Made by a program: the position numbers and the translations under genes
The notes under the pieces: model-generated
Database searches by the model: none
Seen by the model: only the letters and a program-made list of their open reading frames with translations
What the model was told of the DNA's origin: nothing
Shown here: piece by piece, positions 17,029-23,803 of the stretch
Position numbering within the stretch: the first letter of the stretch is position 1
Layout of the letters: each line of letters starts with the position of its first letter
DNA from: Rhodanobacteraceae bacterium
GTDB lineage: Bacteria; Pseudomonadota; Gammaproteobacteria; Xanthomonadales; SZUA-5
DNA length: 64,000 nucleotides
NCBI GenBank assembly: GCA_016717705.1
Contig: JADKFD010000032.1
Coordinates: 19,989-83,988, forward strand
Direction of reading: 5' to 3'

Positions 17029-19359
17029 ATGCGCGCCTTCCGCCTGCATCCCGCGCACGGATTCGCCTTTGCCCTGGGCACCTGCGCCCTGCTGCCGCTG
17101 GCGGAGCTGCCATCGACCGTGACTCTGGGCGTGCTCGCCGCGGTTGCACTGATCGCCGCAGTTGCGGCGTATTCCGGTACCGCCGGGAGGGCGAAGTTCG
17201 CGCTGGGATTGGCTGCAATCGCACTGTTCGGTCTGGTCTATGCCGCAGCAATCGGCGAGCGCCGTCTCGACCAGCGACTGGACGCGGCGCTGCAGGGTGA
17301 GAATGTCGAGTTGGCCGGCCATGTCGACGGTCTGCCGATCCGCGACCAGCGTTCGGTCCGCTTCGAGTTGCAGACCGTAGCCGGCGCGCGCGAGTTGCCG
17401 CGGCGCATGCGGCTTTCCTGGTACGAAACGGGCGTCGCGCCGGAGCCGGGCGACTGTTTGCGCCTGGTCGTGCGCCTCAAGCGCCCGCGCGGACTGGTCA
17501 ACGCCGCCGGTTTCGACTTCGAGCGGCTGGCGCTGGCCGGCAACATCGGCGCGACGGGGTACATCGTGCGTGCTTTGCCGGCGCAATCGGAATGCGCGGC
17601 GCGCTTCGATATCGATCGCGTGCGAGATGCCATCGCCGGCGCTATCGACACAGCGCTGCCGCCGGGCCGCATCCGCGCGACCATCAAAGGCCTGGCGATC
17701 GGCGACACCCGCGAGATCGACGATGCCGACTGGGATCTGTTCCGCGCCAGCGGCACGACTCATCTGATCGCGATCAGCGGCTTGCACGTGGGATTGGCGG
17801 CGGCGATCGGCGCTGGCCTGCTGTGGCTGCTGTACTGGCTGTGGCCGGGACTGGGATTGCGCTTGCCGCGACCGCAGGCGATGGCGGTCGCCGCATTGCT
17901 GACCGCGTGCATGTACGCTGTGCTGGCAGGCTATTCGCTGCCGACGCAGCGCACGCTGATCACCATCGCGGCGATGCTGGCCGGCGTGCTGACGCGTCGT
18001 GAATTGGGCTGGTGGACGCGCTACGCGCTGGCGCTGGTCGCGGTCCTGCTGCTCGATCCCCTGGCGCCGCTGAGCGCCGGCTTCTGGTTGTCCTTTGGCG
18101 CCGTGGCCTGGCTGATCCTGGCTTTCGGCCGGCGCTGGCGGCCGGAGCCGCTGTGGCGCGCGTGGATCATGCCGCAATTGGGGCTGACCGTTGCGCTGTT
18201 GCCGCTGGGACTCGCGTTCTTCCAGCAAGCCAGCCTGGCAGCTCCGCTGGTCAACCTGCTGGCGGTGCCCTATGTGACTTTTCTGGTCGTGCCGATCCTG
18301 CTGCTGGCCTTGCTGCTGTCGCCGATTGCGATGCTGAGTGCCCCGATCTGGCAACTTGCGGCAGGCTTGCTCGGGCCGTTCGACGCGTTGATCGTGTGGG
18401 CTGCGGATCTGCCGTTGAGCCGCTGGACGCTGCCTGCGCCATCCCTGGTGGCCTGGGTGCTGGCACTGCTCGGGATCCTGTGGCTGCTGGCGCCGCGCGG
18501 CTGGCCGGGTCGGGCGCTCGGCGCTTTCGCACTGCTGCCGCTGCTGCTGCCGCGGTCGCCAGCTTTGCCGCAGGGCGCGTTCGCCCTGAGCTTGCTGGAC
18601 GTGGGGCAGGGACAGGCAACATTGGTGCGCACCGCCGCGCACACGCTGCTGGTAGATACCGGGCCCGGCTTTCCCGATGGCGGCGATCTTGGTGACCGCG
18701 TATTGGCACCCGCACTTGCGGACATCGGCGTGCAAGGTCTCGACCGCCTGATCGTCAGCCATGACGATCTGGACCATGCCGGCGGTACTGCCAGCTTGCG
18801 TCGGCGTCTGTCGATCGGCCGCATCGATGCCTCTGCGCCGGGTTCAATTCCGGGCGCAAGCTTGTGTCAGATGGGAGAGCGCTGGACCTGGGACGGCGTC
18901 GACTTCGAAATCCTGCATCCACCGACAACCTTGCCGTACCTTGGCAACGAAAGCTCCTGCGTCGTGCGCATCGCCGGTGCCGGCGGCAGTGCGCTGATCC
19001 CGGGCGATATCGGCACGACGATAGAAGGCCGCTTGATCCGTGAGCAGGGCGATCGGCTGGATGTCGACGTGCTGATTGCCGGCCACCACGGCAGCGCCGG
19101 TTCGACCAGCGCTGACTTTCTCCAGGCGGTCACGCCCAAGCAGGTCTGGTATTCGGCCGGTTATCTGAACCGCTTTGATTTTCCGCGACCGGTAGTGGTC
19201 GAGCGCGTGACCGCGGCCGGGGCGCGACAGTTCAATACCGCCCAGCTTGGGGCAATCGATTTGCTGTTCCTGCCGCAAGGCATGCAGACGCCGGTGTTTG
19301 CGCGCGCCAGCGAACGGCGCTGGTGGCATGAGGCGAGTGCTCCGCCAAGCGCCGACTAA
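17029..19359 (+). CDS. comEC: DNA internalisation competence protein ComEC/Rec2
   Basis: The protein has 776 residues and forms the inner-membrane channel that takes up single-stranded DNA in natural transformation. In order: N-terminal helices and a DUF4131-type OB region (about residues 1-190), the Competence domain with many helices (about 215-480; HLIAISGLHVGLAAAIG marks its start), and a C-terminal metallo-beta-lactamase-like domain (about 510-760) with VGQGQATLVRT, VSHDDLDHAGG and AGHHGSAGSTS. The metal-binding motif is largely intact, unlike some ComEC proteins. It follows lolD, the same order as in Xanthomonas. Other competence genes are not in the window. Confidence 0.92.
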   Translation: MRAFRLHPAHGFAFALGTCALLPLAELPSTVTLGVLAAVALIAAVAAYSGTAGRAKFALGLAAIALFGLVYAAAIGERRLDQRLDAALQGENVELAGHVDGLPIRDQRSVRFELQTVAGARELPRRMRLSWYETGVAPEPGDCLRLVVRLKRPRGLVNAAGFDFERLALAGNIGATGYIVRALPAQSECAARFDIDRVRDAIAGAIDTALPPGRIRATIKGLAIGDTREIDDADWDLFRASGTTHLIAISGLHVGLAAAIGAGLLWLLYWLWPGLGLRLPRPQAMAVAALLTACMYAVLAGYSLPTQRTLITIAAMLAGVLTRRELGWWTRYALALVAVLLLDPLAPLSAGFWLSFGAVAWLILAFGRRWRPEPLWRAWIMPQLGLTVALLPLGLAFFQQASLAAPLVNLLAVPYVTFLVVPILLLALLLSPIAMLSAPIWQLAAGLLGPFDALIVWAADLPLSRWTLPAPSLVAWVLALLGILWLLAPRGWPGRALGAFALLPLLLPRSPALPQGAFALSLLDVGQGQATLVRTAAHTLLVDTGPGFPDGGDLGDRVLAPALADIGVQGLDRLIVSHDDLDHAGGTASLRRRLSIGRIDASAPGSIPGASLCQMGERWTWDGVDFEILHPPTTLPYLGNESSCVVRIAGAGGSALIPGDIGTTIEGRLIREQGDRLDVDVLIAGHHGSAGSTSADFLQAVTPKQVWYSAGYLNRFDFPRPVVVERVTAAGARQFNTAQLGAIDLLFLPQGMQTPVFARASERRWWHEASAPPSAD

Positions 19360-19369
19360 GCCAGGGTTC

Positions 19370-19590
19370 TTGGAGCGGGTTCATCCCGTGCGCTCTGGCT
19401 TCAATGTGGGAGCGGGTTTACCCCGCGAGCTCTTGCCCTGAAAAGCAAAGCTCGCGGGGTAAATCCGCTCGAACAAAGCAAAGGCAAGAGATCGCGGGGT
19501 AAACCCGCTCCCACAAAGGCAAAGTCGCGGGGTAACCCGCTCCACAAAGCACGCAAAGGCAAGAGCTCGCGGGATGAACCCGCTCCATCC
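19370..19590. repeat. Array of family B palindromic repeats
   Basis: At least five half-units of the type GGAGCGGGTTTACCCCGCGA, or its complement, occur in 220 bases, spaced by short GCAAAGGCAAGAG-like linkers. They occupy most of the 375-base gap between comEC and exbB. No gene is visible there. Confidence 0.85.
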
Positions 19591-19734
19591 AGAGCCCGGG
19601 CGCGCGCGGTCGCGATGCTGGCGTCGCTGCTGCGGGTGTGCCGCCTGTCCCGTAATCTACACCGGGCAAACACGCACCGCGCGCATGCCTTGTATGATCG
19701 CGCGCCTTGGAGTCGATGTTGAGGCGAGGTCTGC

Positions 19735-20373
19735 GTGTTCGAGATTTTGAAGTCCGGTGGTTTGGTGATGATCCCGCTGGTGCTGGCGTCCATCGTGATG
19801 GTCGGCATCATCCTGGAGCGTTTCTGGACACTGCGGCGCAGCGCGGTCATTCCGGCGAAATTGGGTGCCGAAGTGCGCGCCTGGGCGCGTTCGGCCAAGA
19901 TCGAGCGCGATCATCTGGAAAAGCTGCGCACCAATTCCCCGTTGGGCGCGATCCTGGCGGCGGTGGTTGCCCATCGGCAGCGCTCTCGCGAGGTGATTCG
20001 CGAGGCCGCCGAAGACACCGGACGGCAGGTGGTGCATCGGCTGAACAAGTACCTGAATGCGCTGGGCACCATTGCGACCATTTCACCCCTGCTGGGTCTG
20101 TTGGGCACGGTGTCCGGACTGATCCGCATGTTCCTGGTGATCACCACTGCGGGCATCGGTGATGCCAACGCACTGGCTGGCGGCATCGGTGAGGCGCTGG
20201 TTGCGACCGCTACCGGCCTGGTCGTGGCGATCGTTGCCTATCTGTTCCATCGCTATTTCCGTGGTCGCGTGCTCGATCTGGCGGTCGACATGGAGCGCGA
20301 GGCGTCCATGCTGATCGACAGCCTGGAACACGCGCCGGAGGCCGCCGGACAGCCGGTGCGGGCGGTCCGATGA
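19735..20373 (+). CDS. exbB: ExbB/TolQ family proton-channel protein
   Basis: The protein has 212 residues. With ExbD it forms a proton-driven motor that energises TonB-type outer-membrane transport. The start is GTG at 19735. Three helices are visible: GGLVMIPLVLASIVMVGIIL near the N-terminus, then ALGTIATISPLLGLLGTVSG and the last pair IGEALVATATGLVVAIVAYL, which hold the conserved Thr and Pro residues of the family. No tonB gene is adjacent. Its position between comEC and msbA is conserved in Xanthomonas, where this pair may serve the envelope rather than iron uptake. It overlaps exbD by 4 bases. Confidence 0.92.
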   Translation: MFEILKSGGLVMIPLVLASIVMVGIILERFWTLRRSAVIPAKLGAEVRAWARSAKIERDHLEKLRTNSPLGAILAAVVAHRQRSREVIREAAEDTGRQVVHRLNKYLNALGTIATISPLLGLLGTVSGLIRMFLVITTAGIGDANALAGGIGEALVATATGLVVAIVAYLFHRYFRGRVLDLAVDMEREASMLIDSLEHAPEAAGQPVRAVR

Positions 20374-20792
20374 AGTTCGGATCAGTCGAAGGCGACGAGG
20401 CCGAGATCACGGTGATCCCGTTGATCGACGTCATCCTGGTGCTGTTGATCTTCTTCATGGCCACCGCGACCTTCGACCAGAACTCACGGATCAAGGTGAA
20501 ACTGCCGGAGGCCAGCAGCGAAGCCAAGGCCGACAGTGGGCAGCCACTGATCGTGCAGATCGACGCCGAAGGGCGCTACTTCGTCAACAACAGCGAGGTG
20601 GTCAACTCGCGTATCGAGACGCTCAAGGCGGCGCTGACCCAGTTGGGTGGCGATCCGGCCAAGCAACCGGTAGTGCTGCGCGCCGATGCGCGCACCCAGC
20701 ATCAATCGGTGGTCACCGCGATGGATGCGCTGGCGCAGGTCGGCTATCGCAATCTCTCCATTGCAACGGTGCGCGGCAGCGAGACACCGTGA
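20370..20792 (+). CDS. exbD: ExbD/TolR family biopolymer transport protein
   Basis: The protein has 140 residues. It has a short cytoplasmic N-terminus, one helix and a periplasmic domain. The helix region ITVIPLIDVILVLLIFFMATATF contains the essential proton-carrying Asp (in PLIDVILVLL). The periplasmic part includes VKLPEASSEAKADSGQPLIV and RADARTQHQSVVTAMDALAQVGY, typical of ExbD. The ATGA overlaps at both ends couple it to exbB and msbA. Confidence 0.93.
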   Translation: MKFGSVEGDEAEITVIPLIDVILVLLIFFMATATFDQNSRIKVKLPEASSEAKADSGQPLIVQIDAEGRYFVNNSEVVNSRIETLKAALTQLGGDPAKQPVVLRADARTQHQSVVTAMDALAQVGYRNLSIATVRGSETP

Positions 20793-22549
20793 ACGCGGGC
20801 GCCGGCGCAACCCGGCTGTTTCGGCGGCTGGTGCCATACGCACGTCCGCACTGGCCGGTGGCCGTGGCTGCGCTGTTCGGGATGGTCCTCGAAGCCAGTG
20901 TGGCGGCCGGATTCACGGCGCTGATGCAACCGCTGCTGGATGACGCCCTGGGTGCGCGCTCGGCCAGCGTGATCGCCTGGTTGCCGTTCGCGATCATCGC
21001 CTTGTTCGTGGCCCGCGGTCTTGGCGTCTTCGTCGGCGATTACGGCATGGCCTGGATCAGCCGGCGCATCATTGCCGACCTGCGCGCGCGGGTGTTCGGG
21101 CGTTATCTGGAACTGCCGTCACGCTACTTTGCCGAGCGCGCCAGTGGCGATGCGCTGGCGCGGTTGTCGTTCCAGGTCGAACAGATTGGTCAGGCCAGCA
21201 CCGAGGGCTTGAAGATATGGATACTGGATTCGCTGATCATCATCGGCCTGCTCGGCGTGATGACCTTCTACAGCCCGCAATTGACGCTGTCGGTGCTGCT
21301 CGCCGGCCCCTTGATCGCACTGGTCGTGCGCCTGGTGTCCAAGCGCTACCGGGCGATCAGCCGGCGCATCCAGAACTCGGTGGCGGATGTCACCCAGATC
21401 GGCCAGGATGTGATCCTCGGCGAGCGCGAGATCAAGATCTACGGCGGCCAGCATGACGAGGCCGAGCGCTTCAGCAAGGTCAACGAACACAATCGCCGCC
21501 AGCACCTGAAGGTCTCGGCGACCAACGCGATGAGTTCGGCGCTGGTGCAGATCCTGGCGGCGAGCAGCCTGGCGCTGGTGGTCTATGTGGCCACTCGTCC
21601 GGGTGAACTGGAGCGGCTGACGCCAGGTGCATTCACCGCGTTCATGACCGCAATGCTGGCGATCCTGCCGTCGCTGAAACGCCTGACCAGCGCGCAGGCC
21701 CTGATCCAGCGCGGACTGGCAGCGGCGGAATCGGTGTTCGAGATCCTCGACGAGCCGGCCGAAGCCGATCAGGGCACTTTCAGTCCGGAACGGGTGCGCG
21801 GCGAGGTGCGCTTCGAGGGCATCAGCCTGCGCTATCCGGGTCGCGACGACTACGCGCTGCGCGGTATCGATCTGCACATCGCTGCCGGTGAAACGGTGGC
21901 CCTGGTGGGGCGCTCCGGCAGCGGCAAGAGTTCACTGGTGGCGCTGCTGGCGCGTTTTCTGAATCCTGAGCAGGGCCGGATCAGCATCGACGGCGTTGCG
22001 CTGGACCAATACCGTCTGCTGGCGCTGCGCCGGCAACTGGCGCTGGTCAGTCAGCAGATCGTGCTGTTCAACGACAGCGTCGCCCGCAACATCGCTTACG
22101 GCGATCTGCGGCGGCACTCGCAGCCGGCGATCGAATCGGCCGCGCGCGCCGCGCATGCATGGGAGTTCATCGAAACCCTGCCGCAGGGACTGGAGACGCC
22201 GATCGGAGAGCGCGGCGCCGCGCTTTCCGGCGGCCAGCGACAGCGCCTGGCGATCGCCCGCGCGCTGCTCAAGGATGCGCCGATCCTGATCCTCGACGAG
22301 GCCACCTCGGCGCTCGACAACGCCTCCGAGCGCCTCGTGCAGCAGGCCTTGCGCACCGCCATGAGCGGCCGCACCACCATCGTCATCGCCCACCGATTGT
22401 CGACCGTGGAACAGGCCGATCGCATCGTCGTGATGGACGAGGGTCGCATCGTCGAGCAGGGCAGTCATCAGGCACTGCTGGCGCGTGGTGGCATCTATGC
22501 ACAGCTCTACCGCACGCGCGAGGATGCGGTCGATGCGGATTTCCCCTGA
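20789..22549 (+). CDS. msbA: Lipid A export ATP-binding/permease MsbA
   Basis: The protein has 586 residues. It flips core-lipid A across the inner membrane. The N-terminal half holds six helices and the MsbA-type segment FFAERASGDALARLSFQVEQI (written here as YFAERASGDALARL). The nucleotide-binding domain has Walker A GRSGSGKSSLVALLARF, the signature LSGGQRQRLAIARALL, Walker B ILILDEATSALD and the switch His in VIAHRLSTV. It overlaps exbD by 4 and lpxK by 17 bases, a conserved lipid A pair. Confidence 0.95.
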   Translation: MNAGAGATRLFRRLVPYARPHWPVAVAALFGMVLEASVAAGFTALMQPLLDDALGARSASVIAWLPFAIIALFVARGLGVFVGDYGMAWISRRIIADLRARVFGRYLELPSRYFAERASGDALARLSFQVEQIGQASTEGLKIWILDSLIIIGLLGVMTFYSPQLTLSVLLAGPLIALVVRLVSKRYRAISRRIQNSVADVTQIGQDVILGEREIKIYGGQHDEAERFSKVNEHNRRQHLKVSATNAMSSALVQILAASSLALVVYVATRPGELERLTPGAFTAFMTAMLAILPSLKRLTSAQALIQRGLAAAESVFEILDEPAEADQGTFSPERVRGEVRFEGISLRYPGRDDYALRGIDLHIAAGETVALVGRSGSGKSSLVALLARFLNPEQGRISIDGVALDQYRLLALRRQLALVSQQIVLFNDSVARNIAYGDLRRHSQPAIESAARAAHAWEFIETLPQGLETPIGERGAALSGGQRQRLAIARALLKDAPILILDEATSALDNASERLVQQALRTAMSGRTTIVIAHRLSTVEQADRIVVMDEGRIVEQGSHQALLARGGIYAQLYRTREDAVDADFP

Positions 22550-23519
22550 GTTCTTGCAGTCGGTCTGGTATGGCGGCGTCGCCGCACCGTGGTGGTTGCG
22601 CGCGGGCGCCGTGCTCTACGCCGGCCTGCGCCTTTTGGCCCAGTTGCCCTATCGCTTGCGTCTGCGCCGCGCGCAAGCGCTGGGCGTGCCGGTCATCGTG
22701 GTCGGCAACCTCACGGTCGGCGGCACCGGCAAGACGCCGCTGACGATCGCGCTGGTCGAGGCGCTGCGCGGTCGCGGTTTCGCGGTCGGCGTGATCAGTC
22801 GCGGCTATGGTCGCAGCACGCGCGGGGTGCGGCTGGTCGACAGCGGCAGCACCGCGCTGGAGGTGGGCGACGAGCCGCTGCTGATTGCGCGCCAGACTCG
22901 CGCGCCAGTGGCGGTGGGTGAGGATCGCGTCGCCGCGGCACGCCGGCTGCTGGGCGTGGTGCCGCTGGATGTGCTGATTTCCGATGACGGCCTGGAACAT
23001 CTGGCACTGCCACGTTGTGGCGAGATTGTCGTCATCGATGGCATGCGCGGTTTCGGCAACGGCCGCCTGTTGCCGGCCGGTCCCTTGCGCGCACCGCTTG
23101 GACGCCTGCGGCGCGTCGACTGGCTGGTACGCAACGGCGGCACTCCGCAGTCCGGTGAGCATGCGATGGGCATCGTCGCGCACGGTTTGCGCGCGCTGCG
23201 CACGGGTCGCTCCGAGAACTTGGGCAGTTGGCGTGGCCGCAGCGCCCATGTCGTCGCCGGGACCGGCAATCCGGAACGCGTGTTTGCCAGCGCGCGCGGG
23301 CTGGGTATCGAGGTGATCGGCCATCCGCAGCCGGATCATGTCGACTACGCCAGCGCAGGCGTGCCGAGCTTCGGCGATGGACTGCCGTGCGTGACCACCG
23401 AAAAGGACGCGGTGAAGTTGCCACCGCTGGACCACTGGTATGTGCTCGAGGTTGCCGCGCAGATCGATCCGGCGCTGGTCGAGCAGGTCATCGAGCGCAT
23501 CGAGGCGCAATCGGTATAG
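22533..23519 (+). CDS. lpxK: Tetraacyldisaccharide 4'-kinase LpxK
   Basis: The protein has 328 residues. It phosphorylates the 4' position of the lipid A disaccharide at the inner membrane. The N-terminal membrane-associated helix (WWLRAGAVLYAGLRLLAQL) is followed by the P-loop VGNLTVGGTGKTPLT, the catalytic SRGYGR region, and ISDDGLEHLALPR with the Asp-His-type catalytic residues. TTEKDAVKL near the C-terminus is also typical. The start at 22533 has GAGG 10 bases upstream. In relatives kdsB often follows; here repeats and an opposing gene come next. Confidence 0.94.
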   Translation: MRISPEFLQSVWYGGVAAPWWLRAGAVLYAGLRLLAQLPYRLRLRRAQALGVPVIVVGNLTVGGTGKTPLTIALVEALRGRGFAVGVISRGYGRSTRGVRLVDSGSTALEVGDEPLLIARQTRAPVAVGEDRVAAARRLLGVVPLDVLISDDGLEHLALPRCGEIVVIDGMRGFGNGRLLPAGPLRAPLGRLRRVDWLVRNGGTPQSGEHAMGIVAHGLRALRTGRSENLGSWRGRSAHVVAGTGNPERVFASARGLGIEVIGHPQPDHVDYASAGVPSFGDGLPCVTTEKDAVKLPPLDHWYVLEVAAQIDPALVEQVIERIEAQSV

Positions 23520-23586
23520 ATCACCTTGGCCCGCCAGGGATTAGGTGATGCTCTCGCCGGCAATGGTGTAAGGCATTGATTTTCGT

Positions 23587-23685
23587 GTGGGAGCGGATTT
23601 ACTCCGCGAGCTTCTCGCCCGGGCGAGCAAACAGATCGCGGGGTAAACCCGCTCCCACAACAGCAGAACAAACCCGCTCCCACCA
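23587..23685. repeat. Family B inverted repeat after lpxK
   Basis: TGGGAGCGGATTTACTCCGCGA (written 5' to 3' from 23588; only its core GGAGCGG...CCGCGA is conserved) faces TCGCGGGGTAAACCCGCTCC, followed by an extra right half-unit. It sits in the 284-base gap between lpxK and the convergent protease gene. Confidence 0.75.
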
Positions 23686-23803
23686 CTTCGATGCGCGATC
23701 GAGCGCAACGCCAAGGGCGACCGGAACTCCCACCGAGCCACGCGGGCCCCGCGCGCCAACGTGACCTGCTTCTCTGCGGGCCAATCTGCCCCGCATCTCG
23801 CGG

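Noticed and set aside
16093..18777. An 894-residue minus-strand reading frame
   Set aside because: It is Gln/Arg/Ala-rich and antisense to lolD and comEC, with no motif of its own.
19370..19590. Possible CRISPR array in the family B region
   Set aside because: Units are irregular in spacing and in both orientations; this is a palindromic repeat cluster.
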